From: an uncultured Pseudomonadota bacterium
Lineage (GTDB): Bacteria; Pseudomonadota; Gammaproteobacteria; Steroidobacterales; Steroidobacteraceae
Assembly: GCA_903838705.1 (NCBI GenBank)
Contig: CAILZL010000033.1
Span: forward strand, 60,476-124,475
Direction: 5' to 3'
Length of the DNA stretch: 64,000 bases
Positions within the stretch are counted from its first letter, which is position 1; the number at the start of each line of letters is the position of its first letter. The position numbers were made by a program, and so were the translations under genes. The notes beneath the pieces were generated by a model that saw only the letters and a program-made list of their open reading frames with translations, ran no database searches and was not told where the DNA came from. This document shows positions 21,524-31,543 of the stretch, piece by piece.

Positions 21524-24030
21524 ATAAACCCCGCCTTCACATCATCCTGTGACAGGAGCGGAATCGGTACCGCTCTTGCCTTCCAGATATCGGTGCAGTA
21601 TTCCCGGATGGAGCGGTCAGAAGAAAACTTGCCGGTGCGTGCCGCATTAAGGATGGACATTCGCGTCCAGTGTTCTTTGTCGAGATAAGCCGCCGACACC
21701 TGCTGCTGACACTCCACATACGACGCGAAGTCTGCAAACAATAAATATGGATCGTGGTACATCAGCCCATCAATCAGACCACGGAACAGACCGGTATCGC
21801 CGCGTGAGAAAAACCCGCTGCTGATCAAGCTGATGACCTCCTTCAGCTCATCGTTGGTATGGTAGTAATCTTGTGGGTTGTAGCCACGCGCCTTCAATGC
21901 ATAGACCTCTTCTGTTGAAAGACCAAACAGGAAAAAGTTTTCCGGCCCTACTTCCTCGCGGATTTCCACATTGGCGCCATCCAGAGTGCCGATGGTCAGC
22001 GCACCATTCATCGAAAACTTCATATTGCCAGTGCCGGATGCTTCCTTGCCCGCCGTGGAAATCTGTTCAGACAGATCCGCAGCCGGATAAATGCGCTGGC
22101 CGTTTGTGACATTGAAGTTGGGCAGAAACACCACTTTGAGTTGATCGCGAATGCCGGGGTCGCGATTCACCACATCACCTACTGAATTGATCAGTTTGAT
22201 CATCAGCTTCGCCACATGATAGCCCGGCGCCGCCTTGCCACCGAAGATGAAGGTGCGCGGCGGTATATCCAGATTCGGGTTTTCCTTGAGCTTGCGATAC
22301 AGCGCAATGATATGCAGCACATTCAGATGCTGGCGCTTGTATTCATGGATGCGCTTGACCTGCACATCAAACATGGAATCCGGATTGATCAGGATGCCGG
22401 TTCGATCCGCCACCAGTTTTGCAAACTGCTGTTTATTGCTGCGCTTGATCTCCCACCAGGATTTGCGGAACCCGACATCTTCAATTAATGGCTCCAGCTG
22501 TTTCAATCCGTCCAGATTCTTGATCCAGTTGCTGCCGATAGAATTCGATATGAGCGTGGTAAGCGATGGATTAGCCAGCACCACCCAGCGACGCGGTGTC
22601 ACGCCATTGGTTTTGTTGCCGAATTTCTCAGGCCACAGATCATAAAAGTCCTTCAGCACATCCTGCTTGAGCAATTCCGAATGCAGCGCGGCTACACCAT
22701 TGATGGCATGACTGCCTGCACAGGCCAGATGGGCCATGCGTACATACCGTTCGCCATGTTCATTGATCAGTGATAACCGGGCCAGCCGTGCTTCATCGCC
22801 CAGGAATCTGATCCGCACTTCATCCAGAAAGCGTGCGTTGATTTCACAGATAATCTGCAAGTGCCTCGGCAGCACTTTACCGAACAGCCCCAGTGGCCAC
22901 TGCTCCAGTGCTTCCGGCAATAAAGTATGGTTGGTATAGGCAAAAGTACGCTGGGTTATCTCCCATGCATCGTCCCACGGAAGAACATATTCATCGACCA
23001 GAAGACGCATCAGCTCAGCCACCGCAATGGCCGGGTGGGTATCATTCAGCTGCACTGCAAACTTTTCATGGAAACGACTGAGCGGTATTTTCTGTACATT
23101 CAGCACGCGCAGCATGTCGCGCAATGAACAGGCCACAAAAAAGTATTGCTGTTCCAGACGCAGCTCCTTGCCGCGCATCTGTTCGTCATTGGGATACAGG
23201 ACCTTGCTGATGTTTTCAGAAGTGATCTTCTGGTTCACTGCGCCGTAGTAATCACCCCGGTTGAACACAGCAAAGTCGAAAGACTCTGGTGCTTCTGACT
23301 TCCATAAGCGCAAGGTGTTCGCGGTATTGTTGTGATAGCCAAGAATTGGCGTGTCGTATGGAATGCCTATTACGGTTTTATCCGGCACCCAGCGCACACG
23401 CAGTCGCTGCTGTTCATCGGTATAGCTTTCGGTATGTCCACCGAGTTTTACTTCCTGTGACCATTCGGGCCGCGCAATTTCCCAGGGATTACCGAAGCGC
23501 AGCCATTTATCGGTTTTTTCCACCTGCCAGCCGTCAATAATGCCCTGTTCGAAAATGCCGAACTCATAACGGATGCCATATCCAAGCGCAGGCACTTCAA
23601 GACTGGCCAGTGAATCAATAAAACAAGCCGCCAGTCGTCCCAACCCGCCATTTCCGAGTCCGGGTTCTTCTTCCTGCGCCAGCAGTTCATCGAAGTTCAG
23701 GCCCAGTTCGGTAACAGCCTGCTTCACTTCTTCATAAATACCCAGATTGATGAGATTGTTACCAAGATGCGGCCCCATCAGAAATTCCGCAGAGAGATAA
23801 CACACGGTTCGCGAACCCTGCTGGGTATAGGCGGCAGCGGTACTGATCCAGCGATGCAGTAGACGGTCACGAATGGTATAGGCCAATGCCATGTAGTAAT
23901 CCGTCTGGGTCGCCAGTGCCGGAAACTTGCCTTGAATGTAGAAAAGATTATCGAGGAATGCCTTCTGCAAGGCCTGCTTGTCCAGGGCGGTACGGTCATC
24001 TTGTGCAAGCTGAGTGGGTGACACGGTCAT
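21517..24030 (-). CDS. glgP: Glycogen/starch/alpha-glucan phosphorylase
   Basis: This cytoplasmic enzyme releases glucose 1-phosphate from alpha-1,4-glucans. The 837 residues show the family blocks EPGLGNGGLGRLAACFIDSL, GYGIRYEFGIF and GNKTNGVTPRRW, and the pyridoxal-phosphate motif EASGTGNMKFSMNGALTIG containing the cofactor lysine. It is full length. It stands alone, without glgABC or malQ nearby, so whether glycogen or maltodextrin is the main substrate cannot be told. The stop codon overlaps the end of the convergent Abi gene. Confidence 0.96.
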   Translation of the reverse strand: MTVSPTQLAQDDRTALDKQALQKAFLDNLFYIQGKFPALATQTDYYMALAYTIRDRLLHRWISTAAAYTQQGSRTVCYLSAEFLMGPHLGNNLINLGIYEEVKQAVTELGLNFDELLAQEEEPGLGNGGLGRLAACFIDSLASLEVPALGYGIRYEFGIFEQGIIDGWQVEKTDKWLRFGNPWEIARPEWSQEVKLGGHTESYTDEQQRLRVRWVPDKTVIGIPYDTPILGYHNNTANTLRLWKSEAPESFDFAVFNRGDYYGAVNQKITSENISKVLYPNDEQMRGKELRLEQQYFFVACSLRDMLRVLNVQKIPLSRFHEKFAVQLNDTHPAIAVAELMRLLVDEYVLPWDDAWEITQRTFAYTNHTLLPEALEQWPLGLFGKVLPRHLQIICEINARFLDEVRIRFLGDEARLARLSLINEHGERYVRMAHLACAGSHAINGVAALHSELLKQDVLKDFYDLWPEKFGNKTNGVTPRRWVVLANPSLTTLISNSIGSNWIKNLDGLKQLEPLIEDVGFRKSWWEIKRSNKQQFAKLVADRTGILINPDSMFDVQVKRIHEYKRQHLNVLHIIALYRKLKENPNLDIPPRTFIFGGKAAPGYHVAKLMIKLINSVGDVVNRDPGIRDQLKVVFLPNFNVTNGQRIYPAADLSEQISTAGKEASGTGNMKFSMNGALTIGTLDGANVEIREEVGPENFFLFGLSTEEVYALKARGYNPQDYYHTNDELKEVISLISSGFFSRGDTGLFRGLIDGLMYHDPYLLFADFASYVECQQQVSAAYLDKEHWTRMSILNAARTGKFSSDRSIREYCTDIWKARAVPIPLLSQDDVKAGFIQ

Positions 24031-24255
24031 GGGTGTCCTTATTGGATGAGCTACAGATCAATAGCATTCAATCTGCAAGTTTCATGCACGCCTGCGTCGC
24101 ACACATGATTCCGTCCCAATCAACAAGCAAAATCAGTCAATCCGCCAGTAGAGCAGCAGAAAATGGTGCTTGAGATAGCTCGATGATTGAGCAACATCAC
24201 TGGGCAGGCGCTTGCTTCGCCCCGGTGTAGACCATGAATGTTCCGCTACGCTCAA

Positions 24256-26073
24256 TTACTGTGCGTTGGCCAGATAAGTTCTCCAGCCGCCAAAGCAGGA
24301 AATATCGCGGGCGGTTGCGGTGGCATGTCGTTCACACAGGAACCCTATGACGCTGCCCCCGCCTTCCAGATGAATCTGACCAAGACACAATGGCGCAGGA
24401 ATTCCAGCAATGAAACTGCCCCACTCAGATTGAGGCATCGCCCATACCTCCAGATCAATCTGCCGACCTTCCCGTTCAGCATGCAGCAGTCCGGGCCGAT
24501 GTGGCGGACCACCCGGCAATTCAAACAGCCGATATGCCGCTGTCGTGCGTGCCCGGCTGACAAAGTAACCACCGCGCGCAGTCAACTGATGATTTAGCGG
24601 CAACCCCTGCATATGCGCGCCGCACACGCCAATACACTGGAATCCGGGCAATACATTCGGCCAGGTGCTGACGGGTAAACCCCATGACTGGTTACCCAGC
24701 CTGTTCACACCCGCTCGATGTAGCCGATCAGCCATTCTCAGTAACGATTCATCTGTATCACGCTCAGCAAACAGGGTTACCCCGAATGGCAGACCATCCC
24801 TGCGAAAACCGCCGGGTACTGCGATCGCTGCCAGATCCAGCAGGTTCATGAAATTAGTGTAGTAACCCAGATTTGAATTCAACCGGATGGGATCGGCTGC
24901 AGCTTCTTCGATCGTATAGATGGTTGGAGCAGTCGGTGTCATGAATACCTCAGCTTGCTGCATGAGTTTCACTGCTATTCGTTTGAGTTCCTGTAATCTG
25001 TATTGAGCTTTGAATGTATCTATTGCGCTGCGGCCACGTGCTTGCTGAGTAATTTCGCGGGTGACCGGATGCAGTGATTCTGGTTTAGCCTCGATAAATG
25101 ATTCAATGGCTGCATAACGTTCTGCGACCCATGGGCCCTCATATAGCAGCTTTGCGGTTTCCAGCAACGGCGTGAAGTCCAGCTCAACCAGCCTGCCGCC
25201 AAGTGATTCAATATTCCGGCAGGCAAGCTCAAACAATCTGGCGTATTGCGCGTCACCATAGAACTCCAGCTGTGACTTCATCGGTATGCCCACACGGAAC
25301 TGTGCCGCCTGCATCGCACCTGATCGTAAAGACGTGCTGACCGTTCTGGACCATGGGGCTGATTCATCAAACTGCTGCACCACCTGCAAGACCGCACCGG
25401 CATCTGAAGCTGTCAAAGCAAACACACTGATGCAATCCAGTGTTCGGCAGGCAGGCACCACGCCCGAGTTACTCAATCGTCCACAGCTGGGTTTCAGACC
25501 GATAAGATTGTTGAATGCTGCTGGAATACGTCCTGAACCCGCTGTGTCGGTGCCCAATGCAAAGCTTGCTAATCCCAGTGCGACTGCCAGCGCAGAACCG
25601 GAACTGGAACCTCCAGAAATGTAGTCACGATTGAAACTGTTCTGGCCGGCACCATATGGCGAACGCGTACCGACCAGACCGGTAGCAAATTGATCCATAT
25701 TGGTTTTACCGAGCGGAATGGCACCTGCGTCTATCAGGCGTTGCACGACAAATGCAGATGATGCAGGTGTATAGGCAAAATCTGGACATGCTGCGGAGGT
25801 GGGTACACCAACCAGATCAATATTGTCCTTGATGACAAAGGGTACGCCAAATAAAGGCAAGTCATCTGGTGATCTGTCCTTCAGTAAATTCACATGGCTC
25901 ATGACCTGTTCATCAGAGAGACGCGATATCCATATATGATGATCTGGCGCGTCATCAATCCGCTTCAATAGCCGCTGGAAAAATTCGTCGGGCGTGATCC
26001 GCCTACTGCGGTAAGCAGCCAGTAACTCGCTGATGATCAACGTGGGCATGAATTCAGATAGCATATTGCTCAC
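24256..26073 (-). CDS. atzF: Allophanate hydrolase
   Basis: Allophanate hydrolase splits allophanate (N-carboxyurea) to two ammonia and two CO2. The amidase-signature domain (about 1-450) has the Ser-cisSer-Lys triad visible as Lys82 (FVIKDNIDL), Ser156 (SGGSSSGSA) and Ser180 (GTDTAGSGR), with spacing matching AtzF. The C-terminal domain (about 475-605) is the allophanate-specific part, with VCGAHMQGLPLNHQLTARGG. Start: GTG at 26073 with GGAG nine bases upstream; ATG codons at 26064 and 26049 are alternatives. It is the last gene of the guanidine/urea carboxylase run, 30 nt after the carboxylase, and performs the final step. Confidence 0.94.
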   Translation of the reverse strand: MSNMLSEFMPTLIISELLAAYRSRRITPDEFFQRLLKRIDDAPDHHIWISRLSDEQVMSHVNLLKDRSPDDLPLFGVPFVIKDNIDLVGVPTSAACPDFAYTPASSAFVVQRLIDAGAIPLGKTNMDQFATGLVGTRSPYGAGQNSFNRDYISGGSSSGSALAVALGLASFALGTDTAGSGRIPAAFNNLIGLKPSCGRLSNSGVVPACRTLDCISVFALTASDAGAVLQVVQQFDESAPWSRTVSTSLRSGAMQAAQFRVGIPMKSQLEFYGDAQYARLFELACRNIESLGGRLVELDFTPLLETAKLLYEGPWVAERYAAIESFIEAKPESLHPVTREITQQARGRSAIDTFKAQYRLQELKRIAVKLMQQAEVFMTPTAPTIYTIEEAAADPIRLNSNLGYYTNFMNLLDLAAIAVPGGFRRDGLPFGVTLFAERDTDESLLRMADRLHRAGVNRLGNQSWGLPVSTWPNVLPGFQCIGVCGAHMQGLPLNHQLTARGGYFVSRARTTAAYRLFELPGGPPHRPGLLHAEREGRQIDLEVWAMPQSEWGSFIAGIPAPLCLGQIHLEGGGSVIGFLCERHATATARDISCFGGWRTYLANAQ

Positions 26074-26103
26074 TCACTCAATCTCCATAATGGGCCTGCT
26101 GCA

Positions 26104-29100
26104 TTACACTGCTGAAACCCTTACAACAGCCACGATGTCGCCCGCCATCACTGCACTGCCCTTGGTAACGCGCAGCTCTACCAGTTCGCAGGCAGTATCA
26201 ACACACACAGGAATTTCCATTTTCATGGCTTCAACTACCAGCAGCTCCGCATCTGTCTGCAGATTAGCTCCTGTGCCGGCACTGAGCTGCCAGACACTGC
26301 CCGTCACAGGCGAAGCAATAGCAATACATCCGGGTGGTACATCGCTGACCTCAGCGAAGCCGCTGGACGATACCTCGGGAGATTCATCTGGATTTGCGGC
26401 TTCTGCCCAGCGCTGTCGCTCTGCATCGAAGGCAGCTTGCTGCCGTGATTTGAAGCTACTGATTGATTCGCCGTTCTGCGCAAGAAACTTGCGATACTCA
26501 CTTAACCTGAGTACAGACGGTTCGATACGCAGTTTGAATCGTCCCTCAATGAAGTCTTCGCGCATCTGTAATAATTCATCTGCCGCCACCGGATAGAAAC
26601 GGATCTGATCAAAGAACCTCAACAACCATTGCTTGCCTTCCTTGAAGTCGGCTGTCTGACGGTATCGATTCCACATCTGCACAGTTCGTCCGACAAACTG
26701 ATAACCACCCGGCCCTTCCATGCCGTACACGCATAGATACGCACCACCTATGCCGACGGCATTTTCCGGAGTCCAGGTTCGTGCCGGGTTGTACTTGGTA
26801 GTCACCAGTCTGTGCCGGGGATCGAGTGGTGTTGCGACCGGCGCTCCCAGATACACATCGCCCAGTCCCATGACCAGGTAACTGGCTGCAAATACGATCT
26901 GATATACCTCTTCAATACTGTTCAATCCGTTAATGCGACGGATGAATTCAATATTGCTGGGACACCACGGTGCATCGGGTCGCACGGACTGCATGTATTT
27001 TTGTATGGCAACCTGAGTTGCCGGATCATTCCAGGACAGAGGCAGATATACGATGCGACTGGGCACTTCCACTTCATCAACCGCAGGCAATGTGCGCTCT
27101 GCATTCAGCAGTACATCAAGCAGTGTCTGCTGGGAAATCACCCGACTGTCATAGTGAACCTGCAATGAACGTATACCCGGCGTCAGTTCCAGTACACCCG
27201 GCAGATGCTGTGACTGCAACTGCTGCATCAGAGCATGAACACGAAATCGCAGCTCAAGGTCCAGCACTTGCTCACCGTATTCAACCAGCAGGTAGCGGTC
27301 ACCAGCCTGGCGGACACACATCTCCGGTAAGCCATCTGATTGAGAATAAGTCAGCCGTTTCAATACGGATGTCTGACTGATTGCATCTGGGAGATTGCTC
27401 TCTGGAGCGATGTATCGAAGGTCACGCAGACTTGCTGTCTGTGCTGACTCAAGCGCGACCGCATGTTCACAGTCGATGGCAATAAATTGAATGGTGTCAC
27501 CGGGCTTCAGTTGCCCCATCTTCCACAACTCGGCCTGCACGATTGTGACCGGACAGACGAAGCCACCCAGACTTGGACCATCCGGTCCCAGAATAACCGG
27601 CATGTCTCCAGTAAAATCAACGGCACCGATAGCATAAGCATTGTCATGAATGTTGGACGGATGTAACCCCGCCTCACCGCCATCACGACGCGCCCATTGT
27701 GGCTTGGGTCCGATCAGGCGCACACCGGTGCGACTGGAGTTGTAGTGCACTTTCCAGTCCGTCGCGAAAAAAACATCCATATCCTGCTGAGTAAAGTAAT
27801 CAGGAGCACCATGTGGTCCGTGCATGACACAAATCTGCCAGTGTGAACCATATTGCGGGATCAGATTGGCAGGCAGCCCGGCAAAGTCTGGTAACAACTC
27901 ACCCACTGAGCCGTGAGCAGAATTGACACGCAACACATCACCTGTCCGCAGGGCACGACCACCATGCCCACCGAACTGCCCCAGCGTAAATGTGGAGCGG
28001 CTGCCCATGTATTCAGGAACATCAAATCCACCTAGTATTGCCAGATAGGCGCGTTGTCCTGCTCCTTCGATGCCACGCATTCTGAGCACACTGCCACGCT
28101 TGACCGGCACCGCTTTCCAGAAGGCTATTTCCTGACCATCGAGATCGACACGCATCTTCGCGCCGGTTAAAGCAATGGCAGTATCGAGGTTGAACTTCAA
28201 CACCGGGCCCGTCACTGTCAGCTCAAGTGCGGCACAACCCTCCTCGTTACCCAGTAAACGATTCGCCAGACGGAATGCAAAATGATCCATAGGACCTGAG
28301 GGTGGAACGCCAATGTCCCAGTACCCGGTACGTCCCGGATAATCCTGAATGCAGGTTTGTGTACCTGCCTGCATGACTTCGATGGTAGGTGAGTGAAATT
28401 CCTTGCTGCCCAGATAACGGGTAAATTGCTCACCACGAGCAAACACGGGATCCGTCAGCACCTCCCGCAAGTACTCCAGATTGGTTTCAATGCCATAGAC
28501 ACGGGTGCTTGCCAGCGCTGCGTGTAACTCGCGTAATGCCTGATCACGGTCAGGCGCATGACTGATCAGCTTGGCCAGCATGGGATCGTAGTACGCCGAT
28601 ACTTCCGTGCCACTTCTGACCCAGGTATCCACGCGGATGTCTGCAGGCAGAACCACTTCCGTGAGCAAGCCACTCGATGGCCGGAAATTTCTGGCCGGAT
28701 CTTCAGCATAAAGCCTTACCTGAATAGCGTGGCCCTGTGGCTGGTGCCGGTAGTTCTGTAGTACTTCAATCTCACCCGCAGCAACCCGGATCATCCACTC
28801 CACCAGATCGACACCCGTCACCTGCTCAGTCACTCCATGCTCTACTTGCAGGCGGGTATTCACCTCGAGGAAATAATATTCGCCACTACTGATGTCATAA
28901 ACATATTCAACCGTACCAGCAGATAGATAGTTGACTGACCTGGCCAGACGCACTGCACTCTGCATGAGCTGTGTACGCAACTCATCACTGAATCCCGGCG
29001 CGGGTGTTTCTTCAACTACTTTCTGATTCCGGCGCTGCAGCGAGCAATCACGTTCACCCAGAGCAACGACCTGACCCTGGCCATCACCAAATATCTGCAC

Positions 29101-29727
29101 TTCGATATGGCGTGCACGTTCCACAAACTTTTCCAGGTACATGCCACCCTGGCTGAAATTGTTCTGCGCCAGTCGTTCCACAGAATGAAATGCCTCAAGC
29201 AAAGCAGTTTCATCACGGCAGAGTTGCATGCCAATGCCGCCGCCACCTGCCGTACTTTTAAGCATCAGCGGATAGCCAATGTTGCGTGCTTCACTTACGC
29301 CATGATCCAGATCAGATAACAGGCCAGTGCCGGGCAACATCGGCACCTTAGCCTGCTGCGCCAGTTCGCGTGCAGTATGCTTCAGACCGAAGTCACGCAT
29401 CTGCTGTGGCGAGGGACCGATAAATACAATGCCAGATGCAGCACAGGCTTCTGCGAAGCTGGCATTCTCACTGAGAAATCCATACCCAGGATGAATAGCC
29501 TCGGCTCCACTCTGCAATGCAGCAGCCAGCAGGACTTCCTGTTTCAGATAGCTTTCTGAAGCCGGCGCAGCGCCGATACATATGGCTTCATCCGCCTGCA
29601 TGACATGCAGAGAGTGTTTGTCAGCCTCGGAATACACCGCGACCGAGTGAATACCCATCCGTTTCAGGGTGCGAATAATCCGGCAGGCGATTGCACCGCG
29701 ATTGGCAATCAGTACTTTCTTGAACAT
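26104..29727 (-). CDS. Biotin-dependent guanidine/urea carboxylase
   Basis: A 1207-residue single-chain carboxylase. Domains in order: biotin carboxylase (about 1-450, with KSTAGGGGIGM in the ATP-grasp loop), a carboxyltransferase region made of KipA-like (about 465-780) and KipI-like (about 800-1015) halves, a linker domain, and a C-terminal biotin carrier with EAMKM and biotinylated Lys1169. This architecture is traditionally named urea carboxylase. Members that sit with the two DUF1989 proteins and a guanidine riboswitch have been shown to carboxylate guanidine. The context here, with the riboswitch in the shared promoter region, makes guanidine the more likely substrate; this is inference. 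Confidence 0.92.
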   Translation of the reverse strand: MFKKVLIANRGAIACRIIRTLKRMGIHSVAVYSEADKHSLHVMQADEAICIGAAPASESYLKQEVLLAAALQSGAEAIHPGYGFLSENASFAEACAASGIVFIGPSPQQMRDFGLKHTARELAQQAKVPMLPGTGLLSDLDHGVSEARNIGYPLMLKSTAGGGGIGMQLCRDETALLEAFHSVERLAQNNFSQGGMYLEKFVERARHIEVQIFGDGQGQVVALGERDCSLQRRNQKVVEETPAPGFSDELRTQLMQSAVRLARSVNYLSAGTVEYVYDISSGEYYFLEVNTRLQVEHGVTEQVTGVDLVEWMIRVAAGEIEVLQNYRHQPQGHAIQVRLYAEDPARNFRPSSGLLTEVVLPADIRVDTWVRSGTEVSAYYDPMLAKLISHAPDRDQALRELHAALASTRVYGIETNLEYLREVLTDPVFARGEQFTRYLGSKEFHSPTIEVMQAGTQTCIQDYPGRTGYWDIGVPPSGPMDHFAFRLANRLLGNEEGCAALELTVTGPVLKFNLDTAIALTGAKMRVDLDGQEIAFWKAVPVKRGSVLRMRGIEGAGQRAYLAILGGFDVPEYMGSRSTFTLGQFGGHGGRALRTGDVLRVNSAHGSVGELLPDFAGLPANLIPQYGSHWQICVMHGPHGAPDYFTQQDMDVFFATDWKVHYNSSRTGVRLIGPKPQWARRDGGEAGLHPSNIHDNAYAIGAVDFTGDMPVILGPDGPSLGGFVCPVTIVQAELWKMGQLKPGDTIQFIAIDCEHAVALESAQTASLRDLRYIAPESNLPDAISQTSVLKRLTYSQSDGLPEMCVRQAGDRYLLVEYGEQVLDLELRFRVHALMQQLQSQHLPGVLELTPGIRSLQVHYDSRVISQQTLLDVLLNAERTLPAVDEVEVPSRIVYLPLSWNDPATQVAIQKYMQSVRPDAPWCPSNIEFIRRINGLNSIEEVYQIVFAASYLVMGLGDVYLGAPVATPLDPRHRLVTTKYNPARTWTPENAVGIGGAYLCVYGMEGPGGYQFVGRTVQMWNRYRQTADFKEGKQWLLRFFDQIRFYPVAADELLQMREDFIEGRFKLRIEPSVLRLSEYRKFLAQNGESISSFKSRQQAAFDAERQRWAEAANPDESPEVSSSGFAEVSDVPPGCIAIASPVTGSVWQLSAGTGANLQTDAELLVVEAMKMEIPVCVDTACELVELRVTKGSAVMAGDIVAVVRVSAV

Positions 29728-29863
29728 CTGGTGCAGTCCTCGTCCGTTGCCGGGTCGTCCCGGCCATTGATGAGGATCTGCGAGTCGTCCCGCAGAATGG
29801 ATTGCCTCATAGCAACCACCTTTTTACTCCAGCTCAAATCAAGCTTCCTTTTAAACTGCCGAA

Positions 29864-30502
29864 CTATGACCACACCAGCAATTGCACAGGTGTCGGGTTG
29901 TACGCATTGCAGGGGTTATTCAGCTGCGGGCAATTTGAAATCAGCACCACCACATCCATTTCGGCACGCATTTCCACATAGCGTCCAGCTGCTGAAATGC
30001 CATCCGCAAATTGCAGCTCACCTTCCGGTGTAACAGGCACATTCATGAAGAAGTTGATATTGCTCGACAGATCGCGCTTGCTCAAACCATAGGTATTACT
30101 GGCCAATGCACTCAGGAAGCTGTCGCGACAGCTGTGCATGTCGCGCTTGTTAAGCGCATAGCGAACCGAATTGCTTTCAGCAGAACAGGCACCGCCGAGG
30201 GTGTCGTGACGACCGCAGGTATCGGCCACAATCGTCATGAGTGTATTGCCGCAGTTTGAGATCAACTTGCTGCCAGCAGTGAGATAGATATTTCCTTGTG
30301 ATCGAATCGTATCATTCGCGCTGTAGCGCTCTGCACTGTCCATGGCGTTATAAAATAGAGTATCAACCGCCTGATTGCCCTCCAGATCGACAATGCGCAT
30401 AACCTGACCGGCTTTGATCAGACCCAGCCACGGTTCGCCAGCAGGAAGGGTGGTATTTGTACTGGCACTGCCAGCTTCAAGGCTACTTTCAATAATGCTC
30501 AT
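29864..30502 (-). CDS. cgdB: DUF1989 protein, carboxyguanidine deiminase subunit (UAAP2 type)
   Basis: This 212-residue protein is the smaller of two adjacent DUF1989 proteins, formerly called urea amidolyase-associated protein 2. Together with its partner it forms carboxyguanidine deiminase, which converts carboxyguanidine to allophanate and ammonia. Family motifs: [44 protein letters not shown] and [15 protein letters not shown]. The ATG at 30502 is chosen over a TTG two codons upstream. It lies 8 nt after its partner and 136 nt before the carboxylase. The A/B naming follows the usual order and is tentative. Confidence 0.88.
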   Translation of the reverse strand: MSIIESSLEAGSASTNTTLPAGEPWLGLIKAGQVMRIVDLEGNQAVDTLFYNAMDSAERYSANDTIRSQGNIYLTAGSKLISNCGNTLMTIVADTCGRHDTLGGACSAESNSVRYALNKRDMHSCRDSFLSALASNTYGLSKRDLSSNINFFMNVPVTPEGELQFADGISAAGRYVEMRAEMDVVVLISNCPQLNNPCNAYNPTPVQLLVWS

Positions 30503-30510
30503 CGACAACC

Positions 30511-31236
30511 TCAGCGATACAGAACTTCTGTGTTGTAAAAGCCGCGCTGATTCTCTTCACACAGATTGCGGCACAGATCATTACGGGGCGCCGGCCCCGA
30601 GCGCCATGCTGTCAGGTGCACTGCCCGTGGCCGGTATGCAGGGCCTGAATCAAGCGGATGCTGGCAAGTGGAAACCACTACCAGGGTATGCATCTCGAAT
30701 CGCAGATCAACATAGTCGTTGATCCGCGTGTTGCCATTGATGAATTGCAGGCCACCACTTTCGTCTACTTTAACCTTGCTGAAAAAGTTGACAGTGGAAG
30801 CCAGATCACGCGTTCCCATACCATGTTTTCCCAGTTCGATGAGCAGGCTGTCCTCGCCATTTTTGTAATATGCGTTACGATCTTTCTGGAATGAACTGAC
30901 GCCATACTTGTTCGCAACCAGCCCGGCGTTAGATACACCACAGAGTGTGTCATTCCAGCCGCCGGTATCCTCTGTGATTGAGCACAGCACCCGCCCCATA
31001 TCGGAATAGCAGACATGCCCCTTCGTCAGAAAGGCCGTGTGCTGGGCCTTCAGAGTGTCCGCCATGTTGTAGCGCTCAAGCGGCTGCTCGCAATTGAAGA
31101 ATGTCGCACTGACATTGGCACCCACTTCCAGCGCCAGAATCCGCAATGTCGTGCCGCGACGAACCACTCCTGACCAGTGCGCACCATTGCGCAATGATTC
31201 TTCCCACAAAACCCAATCTGGCGTTGTGCCGGACAT
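30511..31236 (-). CDS. cgdA: DUF1989 protein, carboxyguanidine deiminase subunit (UAAP1 type)
   Basis: The 241-residue first gene of the catabolic run is the larger DUF1989 subunit (urea amidolyase-associated protein 1). Motifs parallel its partner: [57 protein letters not shown] and [19 protein letters not shown]. It pairs with the next gene to act on the product of the carboxylase. ATG at 31236 is chosen because AAAGAGGTAAG precedes it at ideal distance; an in-frame TTG upstream is unlikely. A sigma-54 type promoter lies about 48 nt upstream. Confidence 0.88.
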   Translation of the reverse strand: MSGTTPDWVLWEESLRNGAHWSGVVRRGTTLRILALEVGANVSATFFNCEQPLERYNMADTLKAQHTAFLTKGHVCYSDMGRVLCSITEDTGGWNDTLCGVSNAGLVANKYGVSSFQKDRNAYYKNGEDSLLIELGKHGMGTRDLASTVNFFSKVKVDESGGLQFINGNTRINDYVDLRFEMHTLVVVSTCQHPLDSGPAYRPRAVHLTAWRSGPAPRNDLCRNLCEENQRGFYNTEVLYR

Positions 31237-31282
31237 TCTTACCTCTTTATCCAATTAGCCATAGTTACTGTTGTATTCAGTT

Positions 31283-31298
31283 AGCAAGACTCATACCA
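31283..31298 (-). promoter_or_regulatory. Putative sigma-54 promoter of the carboxyguanidine/allophanate operon
   Basis: On the minus strand TGGTATGAGTCTTGCT matches TGGCACG-N4-TTGCW at 10 of 12 fixed positions. The invariant GG and GC are present and separated by exactly 10 nt. The predicted transcript would start near 31272, giving a leader of only about 36 nt before the cgdA ATG. Sigma-54 control fits a nitrogen-scavenging pathway. Confidence 0.65.
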
Positions 31299-31448
31299 GT
31301 GCATCACCCGTATGCAAGCTGCACATATGTTGCCCCTGAGTGCTCTCTTTACCCCGCCAGCAGCACCAACATCAATCATGGATATTCCAGTCATGCTCTG
31401 TAATGGAGCAATACGGCAACATCTTGAGCCGCACCGGGTTGCACGATG

Positions 31449-31465
31449 TTCAGCAAAGTTGTGCA
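31449..31465. promoter_or_regulatory. Possible NtrC-like binding site between the divergent promoters
   Basis: TTCAGCAAAGTTGTGCA resembles the NtrC consensus of TGCACY and GGTGCA half-sites around an A-rich spacer, matching about 13 of 17 positions, the right half better than the left. It lies about 150 bp from the minus-strand and 45-60 bp from the plus-strand sigma-54 elements. This is suggestive only. Confidence 0.3.
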
Positions 31466-31507
31466 TTTGCACCCGTTATACCGCCACAACAGGTATTTCA
31501 GTCAGAC

Positions 31508-31523
31508 GGGCATGCGACTTGCA
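31508..31523 (+). promoter_or_regulatory. Putative sigma-54 promoter of the riboswitch-ABC transporter operon
   Basis: GGGCATGCGACTTGCA matches TGGCACG-N4-TTGCW at 10 of 12 fixed positions, with the invariant GG and GC spaced by exactly 10 nt. The expected start near 31534 falls just before the riboswitch aptamer, which is the geometry a real promoter should have. Confidence 0.65.
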
Positions 31524-31543
31524 AAAAGGGATACTAAATGTGC

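Noticed and set aside
31237..31500. A second guanidine aptamer for the minus-strand operon
   Set aside because: None of the guanidine-I blocks, nor paired ACGR-loop hairpins of the guanidine-II type, could be read on the minus strand.
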